A DNA stretch of 64,000 nucleotides from Enterobacterales bacterium (GTDB taxonomy: Bacteria > Pseudomonadota > Gammaproteobacteria > Enterobacterales > Enterobacteriaceae): assembly GCA_947478475.1 (NCBI GenBank), contig CANJWD010000001.1:46778-110777 (forward strand), written 5' to 3'. Positions within the stretch are counted from its first letter, which is position 1; each line of letters opens with the position of its first letter. Below, in pieces: positions 9,647 to 21,851 of the stretch. Position numbers and translations under genes: made by a program. Below the pieces are notes generated by a model. The model made no database searches and was not told the DNA's origin. It saw nothing but the letters and a program-made list of their open reading frames with translations.

Positions 9647-11392
9647 ATGACTGATAAAGATCTCTCGTCCTGGCAGACTTTTTTTCGCCTTTGGCCAATG
9701 ATTGTGCCTTTTCGGGCAGGTCTTATCGTCGCCGCCGTTGCGTTAATTCTCAACGCGGCAACTGATGCATTTATGCTGTCACTACTCAAACCGCTACTTG
9801 ATGAGGGTTTTGGTAAAACTGACAGCGCCATCCTGGTGTGGATGCCTTTGGGAATTATAGGGTTAATGTTAATTCGTGGGGCGACAGGGTTTATTTCCAG
9901 TTACTGTATCGCTTGGGTATCTGGCAACGTGGTAATGCACATGCGGCAGCGTCTTTTCAACCATATGATGGGTATGCCGGTGCCTTTTTTTGATCAACAA
10001 TCCACCGGAACACTGCTATCGCGTATTACTTATGATTCTGAGCAAGTTGCGGCATCCTCTTCCGGGGCGCTCGTCACCATAGTGAGAGAGGGCGCTTCAA
10101 TTATTAGCATGTTTATAATGATGTTTTACTACAGCTGGCAGCTTTCGCTGATTCTTATTATCATTGCACCGCTAGTCGCCTTTGCCATTCGGCGTGTATC
10201 CAGGCGTTTTCGTGATATCAGTAAAAATATGCAGCGTACCATGGGCCAAGTGACAGCCAGCGCAGAACAGATGCTCAAAGGGCACAAAGAAGTGCTGATT
10301 TTTGGTGGCCAACAGGCTGAAATGCAGCGTTTTAGTGCTGTCAGCAACCGCATACGCCAGCAAAACATGAAAATGGTTTCAGCATCCTCAATATCCGATC
10401 CGATTATTCAGTTAATTGCTTCCTTTGCACTGGCTGCGGTCCTCTATGCTGCCAGCTTCCCGGCGGTCATGGAAACGTTAACTGCCGGTACCATTACCGT
10501 GGTGTTCTCCTCCATGATTGCACTAATGCGCCCATTAAAAGCACTTACCAACGTTAATGCCCAGTTTCAGCGCGGCATGGCCGCCTGTCAGACATTATTC
10601 TCTATTTTAGACACCAGGCAGGAAAAGGATGAAGGTACACGGAATATCCGGCGGGTACAGGGTAATATTGAGTTTCATCATGTGACTTTCTGTTACCCAG
10701 GAAAAACCTGGCCCACATTGACAGATATCAGCATCCGGATCCCATCGGGTAGCATTGTTGCGCTGGTTGGGCGTTCTGGCTCAGGCAAGTCGACTATTGC
10801 TCATCTGTTAACCCGTTTCTATGATATCCATACCGGTAATATTTTTATAGATGGTCATAATATATACGACTATCAGCTGGCATCACTGCGTAATCAGATT
10901 GCGCTGGTATCACAAAATATTCATCTTTTTAATGATACTGTCGCCAATAATATCGCCTATGCCTGCCATGAACAGTATAGCCGTATGGAGATAGAAAGAG
11001 CGGCAACCATGGCTCACGCCATGGATTTTATTGAGAAAATGGACGATGGCCTGGATACCATTATCGGTGAAAATGGCGTACTGCTGTCCGGCGGACAGCG
11101 CCAGCGTATCGCGATTGCCCGGGCACTGTTACGCGATTGCCCCATTTTGATTCTTGACGAAGCAACATCGGCGCTGGATAGCGAATCTGAGCGGGCGATA
11201 CAGGCCGCACTGGATGAGCTCCAAAAAAATCGCACATCACTGGTGGTCGCTCATCGCTTATCAACTATCGAAAAGGCGGATGAAATTCTGGTCATTGAAG
11301 CGGGGCACATAGTAGAACGCGGGAAGCACACTATACTGCTGGCAAATAATGGGGCTTATGCACAACTCTATCACCGGCAGGCTGGTCAATGA
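9647..11392 (+). CDS. msbA: Lipid A export ATP-binding/permease protein MsbA
   Basis: MsbA is a homodimeric ABC exporter that flips core lipid A across the inner membrane. The 581-aa protein (E. coli 582) has six transmembrane helices in the first about 330 residues and one nucleotide-binding domain with Walker [10 protein letters not shown], signature LSGGQRQR, Walker [13 protein letters not shown] and the switch His in VVAHRLST. Its stop overlaps the lpxK start (ATGA), giving translational coupling. The 81 bases between comEC and msbA are T-rich low-complexity sequence (9588-9632). Confidence 0.98.
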   Translation: MTDKDLSSWQTFFRLWPMIVPFRAGLIVAAVALILNAATDAFMLSLLKPLLDEGFGKTDSAILVWMPLGIIGLMLIRGATGFISSYCIAWVSGNVVMHMRQRLFNHMMGMPVPFFDQQSTGTLLSRITYDSEQVAASSSGALVTIVREGASIISMFIMMFYYSWQLSLILIIIAPLVAFAIRRVSRRFRDISKNMQRTMGQVTASAEQMLKGHKEVLIFGGQQAEMQRFSAVSNRIRQQNMKMVSASSISDPIIQLIASFALAAVLYAASFPAVMETLTAGTITVVFSSMIALMRPLKALTNVNAQFQRGMAACQTLFSILDTRQEKDEGTRNIRRVQGNIEFHHVTFCYPGKTWPTLTDISIRIPSGSIVALVGRSGSGKSTIAHLLTRFYDIHTGNIFIDGHNIYDYQLASLRNQIALVSQNIHLFNDTVANNIAYACHEQYSRMEIERAATMAHAMDFIEKMDDGLDTIIGENGVLLSGGQRQRIAIARALLRDCPILILDEATSALDSESERAIQAALDELQKNRTSLVVAHRLSTIEKADEILVIEAGHIVERGKHTILLANNGAYAQLYHRQAGQ

Positions 11393-12411
11393 TTGAACGC
11401 ATCTGGTCGGGTCAGTCCAGATTTTATCTGCTGCTTGTGCCGTTATCCTGGGTTTATAGCCTGATACACTGGCTAATCTTTACCAGCTATCGGCTGGGAT
11501 TACGTTCTCGCTGGCGGGCACCACTCCCGGTGATTGTGGTAGGTAATCTCACCGCAGGGGGAAACGGTAAAACACCTCTTGTTATCTGGCTGGTAAAACA
11601 ACTCCAGCAACGGGGCTACCGGGTTGGCGTGGTTTCACGTGGTTACGGGGGAAAAGCGCCTGGTTATCCGTTAATAGTGACAGAAAAGATAACTGCCTGC
11701 CAGGCGGGCGACGAGCCGGTGCTGATTTTTCAGCGTACCGGCGCGGCGGTAGCGGTAGCACCAAAACGTGCTGACGCGATCGTGGCACTGCTCAGTCAGC
11801 ATGTTCTGGATTTTATTATCACTGACGACGGATTGCAGCACTATGCTTTGCAACGTGATTTTGAGCTGGTTGTTATTGATGGTGTCAGGCGTTTTGGTAA
11901 TGGCTGGCGGCTCCCCGCGGGACCGATGCGTGAATCTCACGCCCGGTTAAATTCAGTGAATGCGGTGATAACCAACGGCGGTATTGCGCATCAGGGCGAG
12001 ATCCCGATGACGCTGACCGCAGGTTATGCCATTAATTTCGTCACCGCTGCACGCATGCCCGTTGTACAGTTGCATCATGTGGTAGCCATGGCGGGGATTG
12101 GCTATCCACAGCGTTTTTTCTTAACGCTGAAAAACCTGGGGGTTCTGCCGGAAAAAACATACGCATTTCCTGACCATCAGCGCTATTCTTTTAAGCAACT
12201 CTCTGCCTTAGCCACGTGGCAACAGACACTGCTGATGACCGAGAAAGACGCAGTAAAATGCCGCGCTTTTGCGCTGCCTAACTGGTGGTACTTACCGGTA
12301 GAGGCTGAGCTACCCCCGGTTCAGGCTGAGCAATTATTGTTGAATATCGAGGCGTTCAGGCCGGGAACACCTGTACTGGGAACGCTTACAGCAGTTTCGA
12401 AAAAAGTCTGA
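11389..12411 (+). CDS. lpxK: Tetraacyldisaccharide 4'-kinase
   Basis: LpxK phosphorylates the 4' position of the tetraacyldisaccharide precursor to give lipid IVA, at the cytoplasmic face of the inner membrane. The protein has 340 aa (E. coli 328), a hydrophobic N-terminal segment (about residues 13-30), the P-loop [12 protein letters not shown] and the DDGLQHY motif with conserved acidic residues. A typical LpxK C-terminal region with [11 protein letters not shown] follows. Start ATG 11389 overlaps the msbA stop by four bases. In E. coli ycaQ follows; here ycaR follows directly. Confidence 0.97.
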   Translation: MIERIWSGQSRFYLLLVPLSWVYSLIHWLIFTSYRLGLRSRWRAPLPVIVVGNLTAGGNGKTPLVIWLVKQLQQRGYRVGVVSRGYGGKAPGYPLIVTEKITACQAGDEPVLIFQRTGAAVAVAPKRADAIVALLSQHVLDFIITDDGLQHYALQRDFELVVIDGVRRFGNGWRLPAGPMRESHARLNSVNAVITNGGIAHQGEIPMTLTAGYAINFVTAARMPVVQLHHVVAMAGIGYPQRFFLTLKNLGVLPEKTYAFPDHQRYSFKQLSALATWQQTLLMTEKDAVKCRAFALPNWWYLPVEAELPPVQAEQLLLNIEAFRPGTPVLGTLTAVSKKV

Positions 12412-12430
12412 TGTGTCATCTGGAGGATTT

Positions 12431-12628
12431 GTGGACCACCGTTTACTTGAAATCATTGCCTGCCCCGTGTGCCATGGCAAGTTGTATCTTGACAAAAAAA
12501 ATAGGGAACTGGTCTGCAAAAGCGATGGTCTGGCTTATCCCGTACGCACGGGGATCCCTGTACTGTTAGCAAATGAAGCGCGAAAGCTTTCCGTTGATGA
12601 GCTTTTTATTGATGGAAAACATGACTGA
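12431..12628 (+). CDS. ycaR: YcaR/Trm112-like small zinc-ribbon protein
   Basis: This is a 65-aa protein of the UPF0434/Trm112-like family, of unknown exact role. It begins [22 protein letters not shown] is the first zinc-type Cys pair, but the second pair is reduced to a single Cys (VCKSDG), as in E. coli YcaR. GTG 12431 is chosen as start because GGAGG (12422-12426) lies directly upstream. An ATG at 12413 would place that site inside the gene. The conserved GIPVLL segment is present. It lies between lpxK and kdsB, its usual place. Confidence 0.93.
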   Translation: MDHRLLEIIACPVCHGKLYLDKKNRELVCKSDGLAYPVRTGIPVLLANEARKLSVDELFIDGKHD

Positions 12629-12640
12629 TGGAAAAAAGGC

Positions 12641-13414
12641 ATGAATTTTACTGTTATCATCCCTTCCAGGTATAAATCAAGCCGTTTGCCAGGAAAACCT
12701 CTGGCAGATATTGCAGGTTCGCCGATGATAGTTCATGTGACAAAGCGAGCATTAGCGGCAGGCGCTGCACGCGTCATCGTCGCGACAGACAATAAGGAAA
12801 TTATGCAGGCCGTTGAGCAGGCAGGCGGAGAAGCCTGTTTAACACGCAGCGAACATCAGTCAGGGACTGAACGGGTGGCAGAAGTTATCGAACGGTACGC
12901 TTTTACTGATGATGAAATCATTGTCAATGTGCAGGGCGATGAGCCATTGATCCCACCGCTAATTATCAGTCAGGTTGCAGACTGCCTGGCTGCCAGTAAG
13001 GCCGGCGTAGCAACGCTGGCGGCACCCATTACAAGCGCTAAAGAGGCATTTAATCCCAATATTGTAAAAGTGGTCACTGATATTGCAGGTTATGCGCTCT
13101 ATTTTTCCAGAGCTGCCATTCCCTGGGAGCGGGAGCGCTTCGCTCAGTCGCGACAGACGGTGGGAAGCTGTTTTTTACGCCATATTGGTATTTATGCGTG
13201 GCGCGCCGGCTTTATCCGCCGTTACGCTGGCTGGGCGCCCAGTCCGCTGGAGAAAATTGAACTGCTCGAGCAGCTGCGGGTGCTATGGTATGGCGAGAAA
13301 ATTCAGGTGACAGTGGCCAGTGTATCACCGGAAGCCGGTGTCGATACCCCGGAAGATCTGCAAAGAGTGCGTGATATATGCAGATTAACCTATCGCAATG
13401 AGTGCTGCCCGTGA
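12641..13414 (+). CDS. kdsB: 3-deoxy-manno-octulosonate cytidylyltransferase
   Basis: KdsB activates KDO as CMP-KDO for transfer to lipid A. The 257-aa protein (E. coli 248) has the N-terminal nucleotide-binding motif [16 protein letters not shown] and VATDN, the conserved VQGDEPLIP with metal-binding Asp, and [12 protein letters not shown]. The segment [13 protein letters not shown] and the motif GVDTPEDL close the fold. It ends the envelope block and is convergent with cmoB after only 29 bases; in E. coli ycbJ lies downstream, so this is a rearrangement joint. Confidence 0.98.
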   Translation: MNFTVIIPSRYKSSRLPGKPLADIAGSPMIVHVTKRALAAGAARVIVATDNKEIMQAVEQAGGEACLTRSEHQSGTERVAEVIERYAFTDDEIIVNVQGDEPLIPPLIISQVADCLAASKAGVATLAAPITSAKEAFNPNIVKVVTDIAGYALYFSRAAIPWERERFAQSRQTVGSCFLRHIGIYAWRAGFIRRYAGWAPSPLEKIELLEQLRVLWYGEKIQVTVASVSPEAGVDTPEDLQRVRDICRLTYRNECCP

Positions 13415-13443
13415 ACGGTATCAGAGACAGGGCGCAATTGAAT

Positions 13444-15238
<1,795 letters not shown>

Positions 15239-15270
15239 TCAATTAAAAAATAAGTAAACATGGAGTCTCA

Positions 15271-16083
15271 ATGCCTGAATTACCAGAAGTTGAAACGAGC
15301 CGCCGTGGCATCGAACCCTGGCTCGTCGGTCATACTATCATGCATACTGTTATCAGAAATACCCGGCTGCGCTGGCCTGTTGCGCCTGAAATTACGTCGC
15401 TGCGGGATAAAATGGTGCTTAGCGTGCAACGCCGGGCAAAATATCTGTTGATTGAACTGAATGATGCGGGCTGGATCATTATCCACCTCGGGATGTCTGG
15501 TAGTTTACAGGTTGTCGCCGGGGATAGCGTGGCGCAACAGCATGACCATATTGATGTGGTGATGAGTAGCGGAAAGATACTTCGTTACCGTGATCCACGG
15601 CGTTTCGGCGCCTGGCTATGGAGTCATGATCCCAAACAATGTCGCCTGTTAGCCAGATTAGGCCCTGAACCTTTGGAGCAGGACTTTAATGATCAGTATT
15701 TGTTTGCAAGATCACAGAATAAACGTGCTCCAGTCAAACTCTGGCTGATGGACAATACATTGGTGGCGGGTATTGGTAATATTTATGCCAGTGAATCGCT
15801 GTTTAGCGCCGCTATTCTTCCTGACAGGCCAGCTAATACCTTAACTAAAACGGAAGCCAGTGTGTTAGTGGCCAGCATTAAAACCGTCTTATCGCGGGCG
15901 ATAGCACAGGGAGGGACCACGCTGCGTGATTTTTTACAATCTGATGGCAAACCGGGTTATTTTACTCAGGAATTACAGGTCTATGGCCGTGCCGGGGGAT
16001 GTTGTCACAGGTGTGGCGGGTTAATTGCAATGGCCCGGCACAGGCAGCGCAGCACCTTTTTTTGCCCGCAATGCCAGCATTAG
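15271..16083 (+). CDS. mutM: Formamidopyrimidine-DNA glycosylase (Fpg/MutM)
   Basis: MutM excises 8-oxoguanine and formamidopyrimidines and cleaves the abasic site. The 270-aa protein (E. coli 269) keeps the catalytic Pro2-Glu3 in [13 protein letters not shown], the conserved Lys in RRAKYLL, the helix-two-turn-helix with GIGNIYASE, and the C-terminal zinc finger C-x2-C-x16-C-x2-C ending CPQCQH. GGAG lies a few bases before the ATG. The gene is between cmoA and argS, not in the waa/coaD region as in E. coli, so it has been relocated. Confidence 0.98.
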   Translation: MPELPEVETSRRGIEPWLVGHTIMHTVIRNTRLRWPVAPEITSLRDKMVLSVQRRAKYLLIELNDAGWIIIHLGMSGSLQVVAGDSVAQQHDHIDVVMSSGKILRYRDPRRFGAWLWSHDPKQCRLLARLGPEPLEQDFNDQYLFARSQNKRAPVKLWLMDNTLVAGIGNIYASESLFSAAILPDRPANTLTKTEASVLVASIKTVLSRAIAQGGTTLRDFLQSDGKPGYFTQELQVYGRAGGCCHRCGGLIAMARHRQRSTFFCPQCQH

Positions 16084-16133
16084 CAGCGCGTTCACGGTCC
16101 GCTAGCTGTTTTGTGGCATACTGAACCATAAAC

Positions 16134-16161
16134 ATAGCGCCACACATATAGCGCCACACAT
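16134..16161. repeat. 14-bp direct tandem duplication upstream of argS
   Basis: ATAGCGCCACACAT occurs twice head to tail (16134-16147 and 16148-16161) in the mutM-argS gap. No hairpin or known operator is evident in it. Confidence 0.85.
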
Positions 16162-16200
16162 TAATGAGACAGGTTACAGACTAATAATTAAGGCAATGTA

Positions 16201-17955
16201 TTGAATATTCAAACTATTATTTCAAACAAAGTTAGCCAGGCGATGATCGCAGCCGGAGCGCCTGCTGATAGTGATGCGCAAGTTCGTCCGTGCGCTAAAG
16301 CACAATTTGGTGATTATCAGGTCAATGGCGTTATGGCTGCCGCCAGGAAGCTTGGCATAGCACCAAAACTGTTTGCCGAGCAAGTGGTTAAGGGACTACA
16401 GCTGGAAAACATTATAAGCAAAGTGGAAATAGCAGGCCCTGGATTTATTAATTTATCGCTCGATAATCAGTTTATCACTGACAAAATTGAATTTGCTCTG
16501 CATGCACCTAAGCTGGGTATCGACCCCGTTGAACCACAAACTATTGTTGTGGATTATTCCGGCCCAAACGTTGCTAAAGAGATGCATGTAGGCCATTTGC
16601 GCTCCACCATTATTGGTGATGCCGTCGTGCGTACTCTGGAATTCATCGGTCATCACGTGATACGCGCTAATCACCTGGGTGACTGGGGAACCCAATTTGG
16701 CATGCTGATTGCGTGGCTGGAAAAAATAGAAAATGATAATACCACTGATATTGCGCTTTCCGACCTGGCAGTTTTTTATCGTGAGGCGAAACATCAGTTT
16801 GATTCCGATCCAGAATTTGCACAGCGTGCCCGCGCTTATGTGGTCAGACTGCAAGGAGGGGATGAGTATTGTCGCCAGCTGTGGCGCAAACTGGTCGCTG
16901 TGACGATAGCACAAAATCAAATTGCTTATCAGCGCCTTAACGTTACACTGACCAGTGATAATATCATGGGGGAAAGCCGTTATAATTCAATGCTTCCTGA
17001 TATTGTTGCGGATCTTATCACTCAGGGTCTGGCGGTTGAATCCCAGGGTACAACTCTCGTTTACCTCGAAGAGTATAAAAATAAAGTGGGTGAACCCATG
17101 GGGGTTATCATCCAAAAGAAAGATGGTGGCTACCTTTACAGCACCACCGATATCGCCTGTGTCAAATACCGCTATGAAACGCTCGGTGCCGATCGCATTC
17201 TCTATTATGTTGACTCACGGCAGCATCAACACTTACTGCAAGCCTGGACTATCGCCCGTAAAGCGGGCTACATACCTGAATCACTGCCTGTTGAACACCA
17301 TATGTTTGGCATGATGCTGGGCAAAGATGGTAAACCCTTCAAAACACGTTCAGGTGATACCGTGAAGCTGACCTGTCTGCTGAATGAAGCCATCGAACGC
17401 GCCGGCCGGCTCGTTGCTGCAAAAAATCCGCACATGCCAGAGGATGAACTGAAAAAAGTGGCTGAAGTGGTGGCAATCGGGGCCGTCAAGTATGCTGATC
17501 TGTCAAAAAACCGTACCACGGATTACATTTTTAACTGGGATAGTATGCTCGCTCTGGAGGGGAATACCGCACCCTATATTCAGTACGCCTGGACGCGCGC
17601 GGCCACACTGATTAAACGTGCCGCCATTAATGAAAACATTAATAAAAACATTGATGAAAACGGGCTAACGCTGCCACTGGTCATCACTGACGAATATGAA
17701 ATTACGCTGGCAAAACAGTTGATACAGTTTGAAGAAGCGGTTGTTTGCGTCGGAAATGAAGGCATGCCCCATATTATGTGTGGCTATTTGTACCATTTGG
17801 CTGGCCTGTTTTCTGCCTTCTACGAGCACTGCAAAATTCTCAATGCCGCGACAGAACAGATACGTCAGAGCCGCCTTAAGCTGGTATTACTGACTGCCCG
17901 AACGCTGAAACAGGGCCTGGAAATCTTAGGCATTATGACGGTTGAGCGGATGTAA
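16201..17955 (+). CDS. argS: Arginyl-tRNA synthetase
   Basis: ArgRS is a class I synthetase charging tRNA-Arg. The protein has 584 aa (E. coli 577), an N-terminal additional domain contacting the tRNA D-loop, the HIGH-type motif HVGHLRST near residue 130, and [10 protein letters not shown] in the KMSKS region. The C-terminal anticodon-binding helical domain ends in VERM as in E. coli. The start is TTG 16201, matching the E. coli N-terminus (MNIQ). Residues about 477-488 are a species-specific insertion encoded by a degenerate 12-bp repeat (17629-17664), read [13 protein letters not shown] short stem GCACA/TGTGC followed by TGATTTTT (17980-18003) may be its terminator. Confidence 0.97.
   Translation: MNIQTIISNKVSQAMIAAGAPADSDAQVRPCAKAQFGDYQVNGVMAAARKLGIAPKLFAEQVVKGLQLENIISKVEIAGPGFINLSLDNQFITDKIEFALHAPKLGIDPVEPQTIVVDYSGPNVAKEMHVGHLRSTIIGDAVVRTLEFIGHHVIRANHLGDWGTQFGMLIAWLEKIENDNTTDIALSDLAVFYREAKHQFDSDPEFAQRARAYVVRLQGGDEYCRQLWRKLVAVTIAQNQIAYQRLNVTLTSDNIMGESRYNSMLPDIVADLITQGLAVESQGTTLVYLEEYKNKVGEPMGVIIQKKDGGYLYSTTDIACVKYRYETLGADRILYYVDSRQHQHLLQAWTIARKAGYIPESLPVEHHMFGMMLGKDGKPFKTRSGDTVKLTCLLNEAIERAGRLVAAKNPHMPEDELKKVAEVVAIGAVKYADLSKNRTTDYIFNWDSMLALEGNTAPYIQYAWTRAATLIKRAAINENINKNIDENGLTLPLVITDEYEITLAKQLIQFEEAVVCVGNEGMPHIMCGYLYHLAGLFSAFYEHCKILNAATEQIRQSRLKLVLLTARTLKQGLEILGIMTVERM
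17629..17664 (+). repeat. In-frame 12-bp triplicated repeat inside argS
   Basis: Three adjacent 12-mers (17629-17640, 17641-17652, 17653-17664) share the pattern (A/G)AT(G/A)AAAAC followed by ATT or GGG. They lengthen a linker in the anticodon-binding half of ArgRS without breaking the frame. Confidence 0.7.
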
Positions 17956-18091
17956 AAGCCTGTCTGATCTCTCTGGCCCGCACAGCTCAGTGTGCTGATT
18001 TTTCGCGGCCGCGCCTAAGCGGATAAAAATTTTGGCCACCGCCATATCGTGGTGGGGTCATACGCGTAAATCATGCAGCAGTGAGCCACTT

Positions 18092-18133
18092 TTATCCCCA
18101 TGTTATCCCTGTAACAGGATGGGGTTATCCACT
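18092..18133 (+). promoter_or_regulatory. Cluster of DnaA-box-like sites upstream of nrdA
   Basis: Three DnaA-box-like 9-mers lie in the same orientation: TTATCCCCA (18092-18100), TTATCCCTG (18103-18111) and TTATCCACT (18125-18133, one mismatch to TTATCCACA). E. coli nrdAB is known to be controlled by DnaA through boxes upstream of its promoter. The rest of the 321-base argS-nrdA gap holds the NrdR site and no gene. Confidence 0.65.
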
Positions 18134-18183
18134 TGCTAAACACCTCGTTTATCATTATCTTGTTGTTCATCGATCATCAGGGC

Positions 18184-18197
18184 ACTACATATAGTGT
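18184..18197. promoter_or_regulatory. NrdR-box-like operator upstream of nrdA
   Basis: The complement of ACTACATATAGTGT reads ACACTATATGTAGT, close to the NrdR consensus ACACTATATATwGTGT. A weaker AT-rich companion (about 18200-18213, ACATATAATATTTA) follows. NrdR boxes usually come in pairs before nrd operons. It lies about 80 bases before the nrdA ATG. Confidence 0.65.
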
Positions 18198-18276
18198 TTA
18201 CATATAATATTTACAGCACGATCCATCGCACCAGACACCTTTATCGTTACGATCACCACAAGGTCAAAAAAACACC

Positions 18277-20562
18277 ATGAACCAAAGTCTTTTTGTCACC
18301 AAACGCAATGGCCGGCAGGAGCGAATTAATCTCGATAAAATTCACCGGGTCATCAACTGGGCCGCAGAAGGCTTGCACAATGTTTCGGTCTCTCAGGTAG
18401 AGTTACGCTCTCACATTCAGTTCTATGACGGCATAAAAACCGCTGATATTCATGAAACCATCATCAAAGCCGCCGCCGATTTAATCTCCTGTGATGCCCC
18501 TGATTATCAGTATCTGGCAGCGCGTCTGGCTATCTTTCATCTGCGTAAAAAAGCCTGGGGCCAGTTCGAGCCGCCAGCGCTTGCTGACCATGTCACGCGT
18601 ATGGTTGCCATGGGTAAATACGATAAACATCTGCTGGAAGATTATCAGACAGAAGAGTTCCAGCAGATGGACAGATTTATCGACCACTGGCGCGATATGC
18701 GCTTCTCTTATGCCGCAGTAAAACAGCTGGAGGGAAAATACCTGGTACAGAATCGTGTCAGTGGTGAAATCTACGAAAGCGCGCAATTTTTGTATGTGCT
18801 GGTCGCTGCCTGTCTGTTTTCTGGCTACCCGCGTGCTACGCGGATGGATTACGTGGAGCGTTTCTATCATGCCATTTCATTGTTTAAAATTTCGCTGCCG
18901 ACACCCATTATGGCGGGTGTACGCACACCAACTCGTCAGTTCAGCTCCTGCGTATTAATTGAGTGTGATGACAGCCTGGATTCGATCAATGCCACGGCAG
19001 GAGCGATTGTAAAGTATGTCTCACAACGCGCCGGGATTGGTATTAATGCTGGCCGTATCCGCGCCATGGGCAGCCTTATCCGTAATGGTGAAGCGTTCCA
19101 CACCGGTTGTGTCCCGTTTTATAAACACTTCCAGACCGCGGTAAAATCCTGTTCTCAGGGCGGAGTGCGCGGCGGTGCAGCGACGCTTTTCTACCCGCTG
19201 TGGCACCTGGAAGTCGAAAATCTGCTGGTACTGAAAAACAATCGTGGTGTCGAAGGTAATCGTGTGCGTCATATGGATTACGGCGTGCAAATTAATAAAC
19301 TGATGTACCAACGGCTGGTGAAAGGAGCGGAGATAACCCTATTCAGCCCGTCCGATGCGCCTGGATTGTATGATGCTTTTTTTGCCGACCAGGAGGAGTT
19401 TTCCCGGCTGTACTTGCTCTATGAACAGGATAGTACCATTCGCCAGCTGCGAGTTAAGGCAGTGGAACTGTTCTCTTTGATGATGCAGGAGCGTGCTTCC
19501 ACCGGACGCATTTACATCCAGAATGTTGACCACTGTAATACTCATAGCCCGTTTAATCCGCGGATAGCACCCGTGCGTCAGTCTAATCTTTGCCTGGAAA
19601 TTGCGCTGCCGACCAGGCCATTGCACGATATTAACGATGAAAAGGGTGAAATCGCCCTCTGTACCCTGTCGGCGTTCAACCTGGGAACACTTGAAAATTT
19701 AGAGGAACTCGACGAGCTTGCCACACTGGCAGTCCGGGCGCTCGATGCGTTGCTGGATTACCAGCACTACCCCATTACGGCCGCAAAACGTGGTGCCCTG
19801 GGCCGCCGTACCTTAGGCATCGGGGTCATCAATTATGCGTATTATCTGGCGAAAAACGGCGTACGCTACTCCGATGGCAGTGCGAACAATTTGACTCACA
19901 GAACCTTTGAAGCCATGCAATATTATCTGCTAAAAGCCTCGAACACGCTGGCACGCGAACAGGGGGCCTGTGAGTGGTTCGACCAGACCACTTACGCACA
20001 GGGTATCCTGCCGATTGATACCTACAAAAAAGATCTGGATACCCTCTGTGATGAGCCATTGCATTACGACTGGGAAACGCTGCGCAAAAATATCGTATCG
20101 TTTGGTCTGCGTAATTCTACCCTCTCTGCCCTGATGCCATCCGAAACGTCGTCACAAATTTCTAACTCGACCAACGGAATAGAACCACCGCGCGGCTATA
20201 TCAGCATCAAAGCATCAAAAGATGGCATTTTGCGTCAGGTGGTGCCGGAATATGAGCGCCTGCGGGAATCGTATGAATTATTATGGGACATGCCAAATAA
20301 TGACGGTTATCTGCAACTGGCTGGCCTGATGCAGAAATTTGTTGACCAGGCTATCTCCGCCAACACTAATTATGATCCATTACGCTTTGTCGCGGGGAAA
20401 ATTCCCATGAAGCAACTACTGAAAGACCTGCTGACTGCCTGGAAATGGGGGATAAAAACGCTCTACTACCATAACACCCGCGATGGCGCTGATGATATTC
20501 AGGGCGACATGCAGACGGACCATCAGGCAGATGACTGCGCCGGCGGCGCCTGTAAAATTTAG
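18277..20562 (+). CDS. nrdA: Class Ia ribonucleotide reductase, alpha subunit
   Basis: NrdA is the catalytic R1 subunit that reduces ribonucleoside diphosphates. The 761-aa protein has exactly the E. coli length. An N-terminal ATP-cone (LFVTKRNGRQERINLDKI) carries the allosteric activity site. Active-site residues are seen in SSCVLIE (redox Cys), NLCLEIALPT (Asn, radical Cys, Glu) and IALCTLSAFNL (second redox Cys). The C-terminal Cys pair for thioredoxin exchange is in DCAGGACKI. AAGGT precedes the ATG. It forms an operon with nrdB nine bases downstream and is preceded by DnaA- and NrdR-type sites. Confidence 0.99.
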   Translation: MNQSLFVTKRNGRQERINLDKIHRVINWAAEGLHNVSVSQVELRSHIQFYDGIKTADIHETIIKAAADLISCDAPDYQYLAARLAIFHLRKKAWGQFEPPALADHVTRMVAMGKYDKHLLEDYQTEEFQQMDRFIDHWRDMRFSYAAVKQLEGKYLVQNRVSGEIYESAQFLYVLVAACLFSGYPRATRMDYVERFYHAISLFKISLPTPIMAGVRTPTRQFSSCVLIECDDSLDSINATAGAIVKYVSQRAGIGINAGRIRAMGSLIRNGEAFHTGCVPFYKHFQTAVKSCSQGGVRGGAATLFYPLWHLEVENLLVLKNNRGVEGNRVRHMDYGVQINKLMYQRLVKGAEITLFSPSDAPGLYDAFFADQEEFSRLYLLYEQDSTIRQLRVKAVELFSLMMQERASTGRIYIQNVDHCNTHSPFNPRIAPVRQSNLCLEIALPTRPLHDINDEKGEIALCTLSAFNLGTLENLEELDELATLAVRALDALLDYQHYPITAAKRGALGRRTLGIGVINYAYYLAKNGVRYSDGSANNLTHRTFEAMQYYLLKASNTLAREQGACEWFDQTTYAQGILPIDTYKKDLDTLCDEPLHYDWETLRKNIVSFGLRNSTLSALMPSETSSQISNSTNGIEPPRGYISIKASKDGILRQVVPEYERLRESYELLWDMPNNDGYLQLAGLMQKFVDQAISANTNYDPLRFVAGKIPMKQLLKDLLTAWKWGIKTLYYHNTRDGADDIQGDMQTDHQADDCAGGACKI

Positions 20563-20571
20563 GAAAACATC

Positions 20572-21702
20572 ATGGCTTACAGCACTTTTTCGCAAAACAA
20601 AAATAATCAGTTACTCGAACCCATGTTTTTTGGTCAGTGCGTCAACGTGGCGCGTTTCGATCAACAAAAACATGTGATGTTTGAAAAACTGATTGAAAAA
20701 CAACTCTCTTTTTTCTGGCGCCCTGAAGAAATTGACGTTGCCCGTGACCGGATTGATTACGCGGCACTGCCAGAACATGAGAAACATATTTTTATCAGTA
20801 ACCTGAAATACCAGACACTGCTGGATTCCATCCAGGGCCGCAGCCCGAATGTTGCTTTTTTGCCACTGATCTCGATCCCTGAACTGGAAACATGGATAGA
20901 AACATGGTCATTTTCCGAAACGATCCATTCCCGCTCCTATACCCATATTATTCGTAATATTGTTAACGATCCGGCGCTGGTATTTGACGATATCGTGACC
21001 AATGCCGAAATACGCAAACGGGCTGAGGATATCTCAGCTTACTACGACGATTTGATTCAAATGACCAGCTACTACCACCTGTTAGGCGAAGGTCAGCACA
21101 ACGTTAATGGCAAAGTCGTTGCCGTTAATCTGCGTGCCTTAAAAAAACAGCTTTATCTCTGTCTGATGAGTGTCAATGCGCTGGAAGCTGTCCGTTTCTA
21201 CGTCAGTTTTGCCTGCTCATTTGCGTTTGCAGAACGCGAGCTGATGGAAGGCAACGCAAAAATTATCAAACTGATCGCCCGTGATGAAGCACTGCATCTG
21301 ACCGGAACACAGCATATGCTGAACCTGATGAGCTCAGGCCTTGATGATCCCGAAATGGCTGAAATTTCCCTTGAATGCCGGCAGGATTGTTACGATCTCT
21401 TCGTACGGGCAGCGGAACAGGAAAAGGAGTGGGCGGAATACCTATTCCGCGATGGCTCCATGATTGGCCTGAATAAAGATATCCTCTGCCAGTATGTCGA
21501 ATACATCACTAATATCCGCATGCAGGCCGTGGGGCTGGATTTACCCTTCTCCACTCGCTCTAATCCTATTCCCTGGATTAACTCCTGGCTGGTTTCCGAC
21601 AACGTGCAGGTGGCGCCACAAGAGGTGGAAGTGAGCTCCTATCTGGTGGGCCAAATTGATTCAGAAATGAATGCCGGTGATTTAAGTGATTTTGAATTGT
21701 AA
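20572..21702 (+). CDS. nrdB: Class Ia ribonucleotide reductase, beta subunit
   Basis: NrdB is the R2 subunit holding the diiron-tyrosyl radical used by NrdA. The 376-aa protein (E. coli 376) contains the radical Tyr in [11 protein letters not shown], iron ligands in the WSFSETIHS and [12 protein letters not shown] segments, and a C-terminal tail (AGDLSDFEL) that docks to NrdA. AGGA precedes the ATG. The ferredoxin gene yfaE, which follows nrdB in E. coli and helps maintain its cofactor, is not here; tyrP follows instead. Confidence 0.99.
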   Translation: MAYSTFSQNKNNQLLEPMFFGQCVNVARFDQQKHVMFEKLIEKQLSFFWRPEEIDVARDRIDYAALPEHEKHIFISNLKYQTLLDSIQGRSPNVAFLPLISIPELETWIETWSFSETIHSRSYTHIIRNIVNDPALVFDDIVTNAEIRKRAEDISAYYDDLIQMTSYYHLLGEGQHNVNGKVVAVNLRALKKQLYLCLMSVNALEAVRFYVSFACSFAFAERELMEGNAKIIKLIARDEALHLTGTQHMLNLMSSGLDDPEMAEISLECRQDCYDLFVRAAEQEKEWAEYLFRDGSMIGLNKDILCQYVEYITNIRMQAVGLDLPFSTRSNPIPWINSWLVSDNVQVAPQEVEVSSYLVGQIDSEMNAGDLSDFEL

Positions 21703-21706
21703 CTGT

Positions 21707-21740
21707 CTGGCGTTGCCGTATAACTGGCGGTGCCGTACAA
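21707..21740. repeat. 17-bp imperfect tandem duplication downstream of nrdB
   Basis: CTGGCGTTGCCGTATAA (21707-21723) is followed directly by CTGGCGGTGCCGTACAA (21724-21740), two mismatches. It begins four bases after the nrdB stop. The rest of the nrdB-tyrP gap shows no clear TyrR box. Confidence 0.75.
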
Positions 21741-21851
21741 AAGAGGCTGAGGCGGGATGTTAACATCACCGCCGTTTGACAGCATTCGTACCATCCTCTA
21801 TTCTGCTTCTCTCCTCAGATCCAAATTAACTGATATCCGCAGAGGGCTAGT

